A stretch of 64,000 bases of DNA from Rhipicephalus microplus (lineage: Eukaryota > Arthropoda > Arachnida > Ixodida > Ixodidae), in contig NC_134710.1 of assembly GCF_043290135.1 (NCBI RefSeq), forward strand, positions 285,265,276-285,329,275. Direction: 5' to 3'. Position numbers and translations under genes: made by a program. Position 1 is the first letter of the stretch; each line of letters starts with the position of its first letter. Of this stretch, positions 50,776-62,602 are shown piece by piece. The notes below the pieces were generated by a model. It was not told where the DNA came from. It made no database searches and worked only from the letters and a program-made list of their open reading frames with translations.

Positions 50776-50914
50776 GTAGGCCCATGTGCTCAGATTTGGT
50801 TGCACGTTAAAGAACCCCAGGAGGTCGAAATTCCCGGAGCCCTCCACTACGGCGTCTCTCATAATCATATGGTGGTTTTGGGACGTTAAGCCCCACATAT
50901 CAATCAATCAATTG
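50776..50914 (+). mobile_element. Ruka-like SINE, 5'-truncated, plus
   Basis: Body and tail present ('gtaggcccatgtgctcagat' to 'atcaatcaatcaatt'). The tRNA head is missing. Confidence 0.9.
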
Positions 50915-51954
50915 TTTTCAATTCCTCCGCCACTTATTGGCATCCTCACGCTGTTGGCAGCCACACCAACGAAGTTCGGTACCCCTGGTCTATAACTATT
51001 TCAAGCGTATTAACGAACATTGAATGGTGAAAATTAATGCGAAGTAGCCTACTGTGTCATCGTTTACGATTCGTGCGGGAATTCAGCAGTGAACCAGTAC
51101 TGAGATAACCCATACAAAAATAACGATAAATTTGAGGCACTTGGCTAACTTTCGCCTGAATGTGTGTAGACAACAGTTTTGCATTTCACTCTGCTCAAGT
51201 TTCAGAAGCTTTGGTCTACAAATTCTGATGAAGTACTATCGTTGTTAAATTAACCTGTACAAAAATATTTCTGGTCTGCTCTACTTCACAATATCGCCCA
51301 AGCCACAATTAATATATTGTGCATTCATTCGTGCTAATGACTCATGCATACTCTTGGAAAGCTTCTGCACTGCTTATTTTGAGCTATATATTGCTTACAG
51401 TTTAGAGCAACTAATTCGCTTCTAGTGACCAAGCCTTACAAAATGATTCCACCATTTGATTTAGAGCTCAAATGGGCATTCATGCGTGTAGATATTTGTA
51501 CTTGTTGCTTCGTCTTTCATCCTTATCATTTGGAGTCACATGACTCAGAGAAGTTGATCACATGTGGTCTGATCAATTAAGAGATGTGCCAAGCTGCTGC
51601 CAATGTTTTGACAACGAGGGTTGCCATCTTCTAGGTATAGACAAACTACATCAGCCAATAGAATGGCCATTCACAAAAAGGTTTTGTTAATGAGCAAGTT
51701 GGTGCGGTGTCCTTTGTGTTGTATTGCCGAAACGAAGGATGGTCACCACACCGGTATTAACACGGACACAGACCGTGCAAGTGCTGCGTGTCGTGAGTTT
51801 TGTCCCCTCGTGCAAATAATGGTTGAAACCGGATAAATCTTCCTTTCTTGACATCCACCGGTTTTGATCTTTCTATTACCTTCCACTGCAATTCATTGGC
51901 ATGTAGACGACACTCTTCATAAAAGGACATTCACACTCGCCAGCCTATGCGGGT
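50915..51954 (-). other. Intron 3 DNA next to exon 3
   Basis: AT-rich and unassigned. Confidence 0.45.
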
Positions 51955-51960
51955 CCTTAC

Positions 51961-52238
51961 GTCGGATACTCAAAGTCGTCGAGGCAGATGTCTTCGGAGA
52001 AGCGGTCACAGCGTGGCTCCTCCGGCTTGGGACGGCTCACGCGGCTGGGCAAGTTGGCGCTGCCCAGGGTCATGGGCGGCCGTGGTTGTGTGAACGCCGA
52101 CTCGTGCTCGGCGTTATTTGTTGGCGGCACGGGTGCCATGGCTGCACTAGCCTGGTGCCCCACAGCCCCCGGATACGCCGGCCGCACCACGCGCAGCGGA
52201 AGGGCAGGTGGTGGCTGCAGAGCTGGGAAGGCGCCACT
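51961..52238 (-). CDS. Spatzle-like gene, coding exon 3 (pro-region with cysteine pair)
   Basis: 278 bases, entering in phase 0 after the acceptor TTTCTTCCGCAG and leaving in phase 2 at GTAAGG (51955-51960). About 92 residues. The first 70 are Pro/Ala-rich with no clear fold. The end, CDRFSEDICLDDFEYP, resembles the short motif before the knot in Spatzle proteins: two Cys seven residues apart, then an acidic YP step. The split codon AC+G joins the next exon to give YP-T-AAILDTI. The intron that follows is about 25 kb and is full of mobile elements. Confidence 0.78.
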
Positions 52239-52742
52239 CTGCGGAAGAAACAACGGCCACGTGAGCGATCAAGAACGATCAACTGAGGTCACACGCGAAG
52301 GAAGAGTCAGCGGAGCAGCAAAATCTTTCATTCACACATGTATTAACCCATGTCGATACAAATGTAACACTCTAGTATTCACACCTTAGAGTAGGACGCT
52401 TTAGTACCATATGGCATCTTTTAATTTACGAGGAGGACACGGTAAGGCTTGCGCAATCAGATTGAAGCACTCATGTTTTAGATTTTTCACTCATTAGCTA
52501 GGTGAGCAATGGTTCCTTCTGAAGCACTAGTCCTTGCTTTTCTGTTGATTCATAATTGGCATGATAAATATGAAATTGGAGACCAGTTGTTGTCACATTA
52601 CAAAATCGAAGATATATTGCAAGGATTTGAGAATCACGAAAGCTGAAGAATCATATAATGAAATTCACAGAAGAACCTAAATAGTCATGAACACGACGAT
52701 TTCAGAAAAAAATAAAGTATAAAAGATAGAGGCAGACACATA
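52239..52742 (-). other. Intron 2, part
   Basis: Nothing recognised beyond the acceptor of exon 3. Confidence 0.45.
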
Positions 52743-52985
52743 ATAATAAAATCTGTGGTTTTAAGTCCCAAATTTATGACATGATTATAAGCGACGCCGT
52801 AGTGGGGAGCTGCGAAAATGGCGACCATCTGTTTTTTTTAACATGCACTGACATCGCACAGTACACGAATCTCTACTATTTTACCTCCATCCAAATACGA
52901 CCACTGCGACCGGTACCAAACATACGACCTCGGGGTCAGTAGCCAAGCACTATAGCCACTTTTACACAGTGGCCAACAGATATAG
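52743..52985 (-). mobile_element. Ruka-like SINE, old copy, minus
   Basis: The pattern is complete but much diverged: 'gtggttttaagtcccaaatt', 'gacgccgtagtgggg', 'acctccatcc', 'acgacctcggggtcagtagc'. Confidence 0.75.
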
Positions 52986-54235
52986 ACTCACAAAACATAT
53001 TTGTGCCCTATCTGCGTTGTGTGTTTTTCTTTCTTGTTGTTCTTTTCTTAACGAGAAATGGAGAAATGCCTAGCGCAAGAACAACGCAGCACAGAAGGAA
53101 GACACACAAAGATGTGCCAGGTTTTTCTTGCGCTTATTATTGCCCACCCGTATGCAATATCTAGGCCATCGAAAAGTCCTATTAAGCCATACTTTTTTTC
53201 TTCATTTCGTGCAATTCAAGATATTTTACTAGAACACACAAACTAGCATGTAAAGACATTCTATTTAGGCCTCCTTATTTACACTGACTGAAAGAAGCGT
53301 GGAGCGCACACACACGAAGTGAACTGGCGCGTCTGGTGAGGGCGCGGTGTGTCTGGCCTCGGCGTCACTCGCACTCTTTCGACAGCAATGTTACGCGATA
53401 ACAGAGCAGTAGGAACGACCCGTCTTATATTGCAAGCAGCCATCTGCTATATTTATTGTACACGACAATACATACCGCAAAATAATGTTCCAGTTCACAC
53501 ACAACACAAGCCTTGTAGGACAGGCATAATACTCACCTACAAAGGAAGCCTTCTGCCTTGAGGGTAAATTGGCATCGCAATAAATGTGCACATTTTGTCT
53601 TTTTCAACCATCTATTACTTGCGCCCTGCTTTAACTACGAAGTATGGTGTATCTGGTTGATCACCTAATTCTATGATGCATCTTTCTCAGCTCTCTTCGT
53701 CATACGTCAAAAACTGAGTAGGTAGTACATGTCACCACTCAGTCAATGGTATTACAACACGGTGTTGTTATTTTTGTCAGTGCTAAAGTAAACACTGTTA
53801 AAAGACAGCTTCAGAGCCGATTTCACTATGTGCTGCTTGCAAATATAATATAAAAAAGTTTCATTAAAAGTATAGCTTTAAAGAATGAACTCAGCTTTGG
53901 GGACAGCAATCGTTCTCTGAACTAGGTGCAAAGCTGAAGTGCCACGGAATGGGGTTGTGTAATGTTCGAGAATGCATGCTATCCTTCATAAAATTACATA
54001 AATTACAGTTTTCCAGCTCTATTACATGTCCCGTGTTTAAGTGGCATTTATGCGCCCATGTCGCATGCTGCCTGTGGTTTGGTTATGTGTATGTATATTC
54101 TCATGAAAAAAACTGCGGACACCACCCTTGCCGAATAAGAGGATTGCAGAGCCGCTTGTGGCCATGGCGAGAAATTTCGTACCACGACTCAAGGCTCCAC
54201 TTTGATCTGAAACTGCGTTGTGGCTAATCTCTTAC
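52986..54235 (-). other. Intron 2, remainder
   Basis: A GC-richer stretch at 53290-53360 could be an element end, but I cannot name it. Confidence 0.4.
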
Positions 54236-54348
54236 TTCTGGTCTTTCCACCGGAATTCGGATAACCTCTTCGTCCTGGCTGCTGCTGTCTTCAACGGAGG
54301 ACAGGGAGGGCGGGAACACGGCCACAGGTCCCGCGTAAGGAAACCTTC
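54236..54348 (-). CDS. Spatzle-like gene, coding exon 2 (short linker exon)
   Basis: 113 bases. The acceptor is ACCGTTGCAG (54349-54358) and the donor is GTAAGAG just below 54236. It enters with one base carried over from the previous exon and ends on a codon boundary. It encodes about 38 residues: a Pro/aromatic start (RFPYAGPVAVFPPSL), an acidic Ser/Asp/Glu cluster and IRIPVERPE. I know no domain here. The call rests on clean splice sites, exact phase fit on both sides, and position between two better supported exons on the same strand. Confidence 0.7.
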
Positions 54349-55139
54349 CTGCAACGGTAAAATACACGACGTCGTCACTCAATCAAGGCTAGAGAGGGCG
54401 TAATGCAGAAAAAGGCATCATTTATAAATGTTAGAACAAAAAAATATAGACAGCTCGCACTACTGGTGCAAGGCTGAATTGACAGCGAAGCTTGTGGCTG
54501 ACCATGATTATTTGCAAAGTCTCAATTCACATTACCTTAATAAGCAATGTCTTATTAGCACAGGCCTAGCTATATTGATAATGAAGGTCATGACTAGGTA
54601 AAATTGTAGTTAGACTATAATTAGCATGATTATAATTGACAAAAATTAGTTGGCAAGTTCCTTTCTCTATTCGGGTGTTCCTTTCACTTTCTTCCTCTCT
54701 TCTTTTTATCGGTTATTTGCTTTTGTTTTTTATAAGGCACCTATGTATTGAAGAAACACCGGCGTTGAATCCATCATGTCAACGTCAGTTGGTAAGCCGG
54801 CTACGGGCCTTATTATATGGCAGATTGATAAGCTATGTCGAAAAGTTTACCATTGCTACCCTCCTTTGTCAAATGAACGTCGCCAGAGCCAACTGTCTGT
54901 TTTTAGTCAATCTTAAGATGAAGAACTGAAGAAAGACAGCGGGCACCGGCAAAGTTATTGCTTTGCACGCGCTACAGGCGCAGTTTGGTTTTCCGGTCAC
55001 GCGAAGCTTCAGAATGAGAATCTCACCCAGCTGCGCTTTTGAAATCTTAACTTTTTGCTCTGTCAAACATTTCAAATTTGATTCAGTGGGAAGTTTTACC
55101 AGAATAACTTTCATCTGAATACATGTGAATAATGACACA
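54349..55139 (-). other. Intron 1, part
   Basis: AT-rich and unassigned. Confidence 0.45.
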
Positions 55140-55248
55140 TAGGCTGTGTTCCTATTCTTAGACAGCACGTAGACAGTCTACGCAGACTGCTTAGAAGACA
55201 GCACCGAGCCCATTCTGTCCGAGAATTGGAACACGTTTACACGGCTGA

Positions 55249-56285
55249 ATGGATGGATGGATGGATGGATATGGCTGTACCCTTTAGATCGGGCGGTGGC
55301 AAGCGCCACCAAGCCGTAATACTTAATGAACCAAAAACTATATTTATTTTTTTCCCTTAAATAGTGAGGTTGAGGATTCGTACTTTGCAGTGAAGAGTTC
55401 GATTTTCACTCGTGTCTTGACTTTAGCCACCAATCAGATGACCTCCTTCTAGTTAATTCTACCAGCTTAAGGTCTATTTTGCCCTCACTGTCCCTAAACC
55501 CCAGTGCTTTGAAAAATTCTGCGCCATCATCCTGAAATATAGGGTGAAGCCCTTTACAGAACATTATGAAGTGTTCGGAAGTTTCTTCTTCCTCTCCACA
55601 CGCACTGCATACCGTGTCTACCCCTTCGTATTTGGCCCGATATGTCTTGATTCGCAATACTCCCGTTCTGGCCTCAAACAGCAGAGAATTATCCCGAGTA
55701 TTATCATAGATCCTTTCCTTGGCAATTTCCTGCTTAAAAGTTCGATAGATCTCTAGTGCGGACTTCTTAATCATGCCAATTCTCCACATACTGGTCTCAG
55801 CTTCCTTCACCTTCTTCTTAAACCAATAATTCTTTTTGGTTTGGCCCCCTGCTGTTTTCACAGTATTTACCAGTCAATTTTTTGGTTCGTTTCCGCCATT
55901 TTGTATCGACATTCTTCATGTACAAGTAGCTGAATACCTTCCTAGCCCAACGCTCCTCCCCCATTTCTCTCAGTCGCTTCTCAAATTTTATCTTGCTGCT
56001 AGCTTCCCTGCCCTCAAATGATGTCCATCCCATATCACGTTGTACTCCCTGATTTGTTGTATTCCCGTGAGCTCCTAGGGCAAGCCTACCTATTCCACGT
56101 TGCTTAATTTCTAATTTTGCTTGAACTTCTGATCTCATGCACAAGACCGCATTGCCGAACGTCAGCCCAAGAATCATGACGCCTTTCCATATTCCTCTCA
56201 CTACATCATACCTATTGGCTTTTACGCGATAAGGCGCCACCTCGCGTCGAGAAGAGAAATCCAAAGTGAACAAACGCAAAAGTTG
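55249..56285 (-). mobile_element. LINE 3' end with (CCAT)n tail, 5'-truncated
   Basis: Two overlapping minus frames. The first (55818-56279) has VVRGIWKGVMILGLTFGNAV, IGRLALGAHG and DMGWTSFEGREA. The second (55406-55861) has WRIGMIKKSALEIYRTFKQE, NSLLFEARTGVLRIKTYR and CSACGEEEETSEHFIMFC, a CCHC-like motif. This is the C-terminal part of a non-LTR retrotransposon polymerase common in ticks; I cannot fix the clade. The element ends in (CCAT)n on its own strand (55249-55270). One frame break near 55830. It lies in intron 1. Confidence 0.75.
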
Positions 56286-57952
56286 TATTTTCAGGCCTAA
56301 TTTGTGTTAAAGTCTGAAAAAAAATTAAACGTTACTCAGATTAGGTTTCTGGATAAGCGTCTGCTTGTGTGCAGACGACCATTCTGGTGATATTCGGTCT
56401 ATCTGAGCGATTCGCTGAGTCGCCATCTTGGTTAGACAGCAAAGTAGCCTGCATCGTATTTGTCTACGATGCGGTCTTCTCGAAGCTGTCTACTTTGCCG
56501 GCTACGTGAGAATTGAAATGGGACTTAAGCTAGCCGCCGTCCATTTAGCCGTCTATTCAGCCGTCTATTCAGCCGTCTACGGTGAGTATTGGAACACACC
56601 CATAGGATCATTTGATAAAGGCCCCGCCCATTTCATGGCCGATCCCCGGTGGTGAATTGCGTCAGTTTCCATGAGGGTAAACCAACCAACCACCCGCTGT
56701 GACACGCACAAGTTTGGATGTGAGGAGGAAGAGAACGTTTTTGCTGCTCTGGTTCTGGGGCAGACGCTAACCTTATCGGTGGAAAATGTTTTAAGCTGCG
56801 GTGCCTAAGGCTTGGGACACTGCCACAGGGATGTCTTTGATGCCGTGTGTAATTTCATTATAACTAACTACCCAACGAGTACAATTTTATTCTGGTATTT
56901 AAAGTTTTTTTGTAATTTCAACAAGATGAAACCTAACTAAGTTTTCCAAATTGCTCCAATAGGGTTAATACGACAGTCTGGAATACAAGCTCAAAAGCAT
57001 AATACTTGTAGTTCAAATTCAATGTATTACGTACTATTGTCACATCATTTTTTTTTCATTTTTAATCACTTGCCATTCTTAAAATAGGATTCAAAAGTCT
57101 CAACGTTGCATCCTTGACCACTTCCCTAAACTGGGTACGTGCCATATATTGAAGGAAAACAATCAAACAAACAAACAAACAAACAGAGGATGAGTCATCG
57201 CTGCCTTTCTTGTTTCGCCCGCGACATTACTCGCGGAAAGGCGGGTAGCAATCCTCGTACCTCTCACGCATATAGCCCATCCCCGAACATCTCGTGACAT
57301 TATATTAGTCTCGCTAGGCATTCCCTGCACCAAAAAAATTACATTTTTTGTTTACATAAGTAACTGAGTTTTCATTGAGATGACGTATTATTCTACGGCA
57401 ATTGTTGCGGATAACAATAAAATTAAAGAGCTTTAAAACCTAATAGTGCTTGCTGATGATTTCATATTCTTTGCAAGAAAAAACACCTCTACAATGACAG
57501 ATAGTAGGTTTTAAAAAATGAATAAACGTGGAAATTTCTCCTAAGCAAGGGTCATCTTAAACAGAAATCTTACCTGCTTGTTATTGCTCAACTAATTTTG
57601 CTTACTGTCGTTGGCCACCATGCTAAATCTCTCTGTGGTTCATTTTACATATGCGCAATCGCATTATACTTTTGTGCTTTATCGAAAGGGAACCCAAAAT
57701 CACTACCTCTCAAAGTTTTTGTCAGCCCAGCAACAAACATACAAAAGCTCCATTAGGATGTATTCCCGCTTAGAAATGAAACTCGAAAAAGGACGATAAT
57801 CTACTAAGGGAAATAGGAACGTAGTGCAAAAAGACAAATTGCATATGATGCCGAAGGCTTATTCATATTACGTCGCTGGTTGTGATGGTGTTTCATAGGT
57901 CCTATGACAGTGCGGATGGACATTATACAAACAGAAACTATATAGCTGTCGT
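56286..57952 (-). other. Intron 1 DNA with a short tandem repeat
   Basis: Near-identical 13-14-base units with TTCAGCCGTCTA recur three to four times at about 56540-56582. (CAAA)n lies at 57165-57186. Otherwise unassigned. Confidence 0.5.
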
Positions 57953-57958
57953 ACTTAC

Positions 57959-59405
57959 GTCTTACTGGAACCACAAAAGGGTTTCTGAAGATCCTTCTGA
58001 AAGGAACTCTTGAACTTTCCTTGAAATCAGCCCTCTTCGTTGGGATGTTTCCATCCACGAAATGGGGTATGGCCACGAAGCGTACCACTTCGCCGCCTTC
58101 ATCAGAGCCACTTTGCCTGCCTTCAGGCTTGATGGCCTCTGTTTCGTTGTGCGTTATCTGGGGTGTTGGTAGATCAGGTAGCTGACCCTTCACTAAGTGC
58201 ACCCTTGCGGGTACGTCGTTGACCAGGCGTCTTCGGCCATTGGGCCTTTGAACCGACTGGGATAGCTCCAACTCGTCCTTCTCGACTGTTTGAGGCACGG
58301 CGTCTCTAATGACGGGTGGCAGAGGACGCAGCGACAACTTCGTTCGAGGCCCAAACCCTGGTGACAAGTCGTCGGGCTTGTAGCGCAGGCCTGAGGGCCT
58401 TCGACCCAATCTTGCGAGTGGTGTTGACAGCAGCGGGCGAGTAGTTGACGTTGTGGTTGTGCTTGTGCTCGTCTGGCCATACCAGGATGGAACCTTGCGC
58501 TCACCAAATATGAAAGGCCGTCTTGTGGAGGTCGTAGTCGTTGTCGTGGAACTACTTGTAGAGGAAGAAGTGGTGCTGGTGGTGGTCGCCAGCACAGGTC
58601 GACGTGGAATGGCTGGAGTGTACTTTCTTCCGGGTAACGCTGGTCTCACGTAAGCCCTTCTCGGTGGGGTGGTCGTTGGTGGCGTGCTCTTAGTTGGTTT
58701 GCTCCTATACCCACGAACGAGGGGTGGAAGCTGACGACGGGTTACACCAAACTTCCTCGTGGGATGGGCAGTAGTTGAGGCTTCTGTTGCCTGTTCAGTG
58801 GTGAACAGTGTGTGCTCTTTCACTGTACTTTCCTGCTTCGGCCTCAGCTTTCGTCGTCTCTTGGCCGGCAACCTGGATCTCTTGGGGAATGGAGGGCTCT
58901 CTGGCACAGCCTTCCAGGCACTGGGACTTAATGGATCAACCTCTGGTGGATGGCCACGCTTAATGTAGGTGGAGCTCGTAAGCGCTGCTGCGGTTGTCGA
59001 TGGAGGAGGAGGAGGAGAAGGGGGTGGAGGAGAAGGAGTCGTAGTCGTTGTTGTCGTCGTTGTCGTAGAACTCGTCAAAAAAATTGCTCGTGGCCCTGCG
59101 GGCGTGGTTGTTTCCCAGTCTGGAGAGCTGACGGAATTTATTACTTTAATGAACGATGGTGGTAATAGAGAATCGGAGAGGCGAGGTCTCGGCTTAGTGT
59201 CCTCCTGTGGCCTATTCTGGTTTAGCCCGAGAGCACTGGACGCAGTGCTGTGTTGGTACACAGGCCAAGGAATACGATTTGCGCTGTCGTTCAGCTCTCT
59301 GTTTGACTTGTCGATCTGTGCGGCCGTTCCGACAATACAACTGAGGCTGAGCAATGCCAATATCGCAGCCACCGGGTGTTTTTCGCCGCATCTTCTTCTC
59401 CCCAA
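57959..59405 (-). CDS. Spatzle-like gene, first visible coding exon: signal peptide and Thr/Ser/Pro-rich region
   Basis: Open throughout, about 482 residues plus one base. The exon follows an acceptor reading TATATTTCAG at 59406-59415 and ends at a strong donor, GTAAGTA, just below 57959 (phase 1). The N-terminal part carries a hydrophobic stretch (AAILALLSLSCIVG) followed by TAAQ, which looks like a signal peptide with cleavage near AAQ. No in-frame Met precedes it inside the exon, so translation must begin in an earlier exon joined in phase 0. The middle is mucin-like: a run of about ten Thr, a Pro/Ser run, and several later Thr/Ser blocks with Arg-Arg or Arg-Pro steps, suggesting an O-glycosylated, unstructured pro-region. 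The end is acidic, then basic (about residues 420-482). A second in-frame donor, CCA|GTAAGA, lies six bases upstream but would break the phase with the next exon. Confidence 0.8.
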
Positions 59406-59415
59406 CTGAAATATA

Positions 59416-59760
59416 CAAAATAAGAAACACAAAGAGATAAATATTTTCTAATGATTACAATACAGATAACCTTTAATGATGGCAAGTTTCTCTGAAATAA
59501 TTAACTATGCTAACTAGGGATCATCCAGAAATAAAAAAGCAATAAAAAATTTGGCGGAAAACACAGACGATAAAATGAATGCAGCGCAGGTTCAACTATA
59601 CACCTATGATTTCATGGAAGTATTCACCTTGTGCTCAATAGGAATGCAGTGAAGGACAGTGTCTGCTAAGTGTTAGCCAGATTCGCACATTCATTTGTTT
59701 ATTACAGGTGCAAGTAACCGGCGGAGCAGCATTAGTACACCACGGCTACAATTGCTTTTG
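59416..59760 (-). other. Intron upstream of the first visible coding exon
   Basis: The acceptor at 59406-59415 implies that this region is intron. No start exon was recognised. Confidence 0.5.
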
Positions 59761-59764
59761 AAAG

Positions 59765-59912
59765 TGCATCGCTAATGCTGTAGGCCCATGGGCTCAGATT
59801 TGGGTGCACGTTAAAGAACCCCAGGTGGTCTACATTTCCGGAGCCCTCTATTACGGCGTCTCTCATAATCATATGGTGGTTTTGGGACGTTAAACTCCAC
59901 ATATAATCAATT
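59765..59912 (+). mobile_element. Ruka-like SINE, 5'-truncated, plus
   Basis: Body and tail ('gtaggcccatgggctcagat', 'gttttgggacgttaaactcc', 'ataatcaatt'). The head is missing. Confidence 0.9.
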
Positions 59913-60004
59913 ATCAACTGCTCCACTACAGATTATTTTACTGAATTTTCGTGAACAGTGGCTCCAATTCACAGTAAATGAATGAAAAGAAAACCCCATG
60001 ACTA

Positions 60005-60100
60005 GATCAAGATGCACTTTAAAAAACCTCACGAGGTCGACATTTTTTGACGATGTCTCGTTGCAGTATGCCTAATGATGACATCTTGATTTTGGTACGC
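60005..60100 (+). mobile_element. Ruka-like SINE, very old fragment, plus
   Basis: 'gcactttaaaaaacctcac' with 'gaggtcgaca', then 'gattttggtacg', follow the order of the SINE body and tail with many changes. Confidence 0.45.
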
Positions 60101-60104
60101 AAAG

Positions 60105-60262
60105 GCTCAAGGGAGGAAAATAGGAGGAAAAGGATGGCAGGCAGGTTAACCAGCCTATAGGCAGCCGGTTTGCTACCCTGCGCATGGGAGGGGGATGGGG
60201 CAGATGAAAGATTGACAGGAAAGAGGGAAGAGAGATAAACACAACAGATTCGGCAGCACATG
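60105..60262 (-). mobile_element. 3' end fragment of the same LINE family as 44140-47880
   Basis: 'ggcaggcaggttaaccag' and 'ccggtttgctaccctgc' match the 3' UTR at 44176-44220. A short, heavily 5'-truncated copy. Confidence 0.65.
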
Positions 60263-62600
60263 CATGCAAGGCTCAAAATAACGTTGTTTGCACCGAAGGT
60301 GCCGTTTTTCTTGGAGGTGCCGATCAAACATGGCTTATCGAGCCAGTTTTGACATGTGAAAACATCGTAAATGCTGTGGTGAAAAGTAAAAGCGCTGAGA
60401 ATCGACGAAGTAAGCACTAACGCTTTTTTTTCAGGGTCCACAAAGAGTATTTTTCAAAAAGCAGTAATATATTATCAAAGGTGGTTACTCTAACCGAATG
60501 CAGTAGAACGCAGCAACGTGTAAAGTAAAACAGGGACCATGGCATGTATCGAAGATGTAGTACACGTGACAAAACAAGAAGTGGTTCATCCATTTTTTGC
60601 AATCACTTGAAGAGACTGGCACACTCGCCTCAATTGTCGCTCGTTTTATCTTGTTTACACGGCGTATTCGCGTGTTTTGGGTCACTGTCCCTTTTTTTCT
60701 CTCATAAGTGGGCATTGGGCTTCTTTCAGTCTCAAAAGCGAGTAAAGTAGCACAGCATAATAGTCACCCTGCTTCCGCTACTCTACTGGGTATCAAGATC
60801 TGTTGAGCTGATGCGCTTAAAAGGCTTCCAGCAGTTATACCTGTACTCGCGTTTCACTGCTCGACGAAGCGCCTATTGTAGGTAACGAGGCAGTCAACGG
60901 GGCGGTGTCGTCCTTTTTGTGGGACCCTGTTCCACTCCGGATGCTGACGGCGCTTCGGGTTCGGTCGCCTTCTCGAAGCACTCAAGCTCGGCAGTGATGA
61001 CTGCCGCTGTCGACGTGTAGCAGGGCAGGGCGCCAGGGTTGTTTTGATGCGAGATTTATTGGAGGCATCGGTTCGTTTAAGTGGCAGTTTGTTAAGATTA
61101 AAAATCTAAGAGTCAGTGTTCAAATTTTGGTGTATAGTTAAACGGGTACATTCCTAGTCACATCTTTCTAATTTGTGGAAGATTACATTTCTGTTTTTAA
61201 ATCCTAACTTCTTCGGAGAAGTGACTCGGCTTTTTCTTGAGGAGAAAACCCCTACGGTACATTGCTTTGTGTTTAAGTAGCAACGCACAAAAATATCGCT
61301 TCTTTCGAGGCGCAAGCTGTTGAAAAGACACTGCGAACCAGTCATCGCCATTATGACATACGACGATTGCGAAAGGGAAGCGCGAATAAATAAATAAACA
61401 TAAATAATGGCTGAAAGTACGCGTTAAAGAAACTCGCTGGTCTTCCTTAGCGTAAGTCGTTATCGTAATTATTCCCAGAACTTTCCTTGTCCATGAACAG
61501 ATTGAAGGAGTCATCAATATTTTTATTAGTTTTGGCTATTTTTTAAAGCAGAAACTAATAAATATTAAAGAACCGTTTTCATTGTAGTTCTCAAGCGCAG
61601 TGTCTCATATGTCTTATCTCCCCTCATCGTTTGGCAGCTGCCATTCGTTTATTGCTTTGGACCTTTAACGCAACAATAAAACGTAGCTAAGTGATGGCAC
61701 GCTGAAGTATTTTCTTTTTCAACAGTTCGTTCAGTTTTCTTTGAAAGGTAAATGTATACTCGGACCGTTGTCAGGCCGCCTCATGATTTTTAGTTCTTGC
61801 CTCTCAACATGCAATTTTTAACTTGTTTTCAATTTGTAATTCTTTAAAATAGCAAAAAAAAACGTGCACTGCCCACCAGAACCGTCCCACAAAGCCGAGA
61901 GGCAATGGAGCCAACCGAAGCATAGGCTGAGTTATTCGTACTTTTACATTGAAGTGGCGTCAATATGGAATAAACGGGAACAGAAGTATACACAAAAAGG
62001 AGAAACTTTTCATACCTGGTTAATTTATTTACGACTTGGGTGTTACACGTGCACGGGAGTAACAGAGGGAAAACACAGACAAGGGAGACGACATGGATTA
62101 TGTCTCCGTGTTCCCCCCCCCCCAAAAAAAAAATGCGTTTTGCTCACTTCTTGAAAACAAAGGATCACGCAGATTTAACGAGTTTAAAATGTATAGGAAC
62201 AAATTAAGCGTACACCTAAAAAGGCAAAAATGCATATTATAAAACTAAAATCATTCCCGTAATCAGTAACTCCAAACCGCTCTGGGGTGTTGTTGATAAA
62301 ATTATAGGAACGGAACGACCACGTATACCTACCGAATTACACTATAATGGTAAAACAAATCTTTAGCACGGCGCCTGCATATCTGTTAAATTTCCATTTT
62401 CTAGCATCAGGTGCTTTCCAAGGCCCTACAGTAGCACCATTCTCATAATGTACTAATTCGTACTCGGCCTGCACGGATTCTATGTTTTTATCACGTACGG
62501 CAGACGACGAGATGGTATTCACCGTGTCCACACTGAAAGACACGCGCTCGCTCGGTTGCGATGAAATCAGCGTTCTGTCTTTCAAAAGCTGCTATCTGTT
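60263..62600. other. Unassigned sequence
   Basis: A GC-richer part at 60880-61050 (minus strand AATAAATCTCGC, then CCCTGGCGCCC) might be an LTR end, but no coding remains lie beside it. The start exon of the Spatzle-like gene could be here; I did not find it. Confidence 0.3.
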
Positions 62601-62602
62601 GA

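Larger units (their letters stand above)
13531..59405 (-). other. Spatzle-like secreted cystine-knot ligand gene, span of visible coding exons
   Basis: This is the only host gene I can support. Seven minus-strand coding exons join in one frame with intron phases 1, 0, 2, 2, 0, 2 from 5' to 3', and every proposed junction has GT and AG. The joined product is about 1,067 residues from the first visible exon to a TAG stop at 13531-13533. Order: signal peptide, Thr/Ser/Pro-rich region, acidic linker, pro-region cysteine pair, cystine knot (about residues 678-766), long Pro/Gln/Arg-rich tail. Known of the family: Spatzle proteins are secreted, cleaved ligands of Toll receptors in immunity and development. 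The paralogue cannot be settled here; a Spz3/4/6-type protein is my guess. Introns are about 3.6, 2.0, 25.1, 0.7, 6.9 and 4.4 kb. The exon with the ATG was not found. Confidence 0.85.

Noticed and set aside
58969..59409. Long plus-strand open frame opposite the first visible Spatzle-like exon
   Set aside because: Gly/Val/Arg-rich low-complexity shadow of the Thr/Ser/Pro codons on the minus strand.
59406..59432. Extension of the signal-peptide frame to a start at 59432
   Set aside because: The codon is TTG, and the stretch matches a splice acceptor, so it is intron.
60880..61050. LTR end with AATAAA and a TGGCGCC-like primer site
   Set aside because: No partner LTR or coding remains were found nearby, so I did not annotate it as an element.
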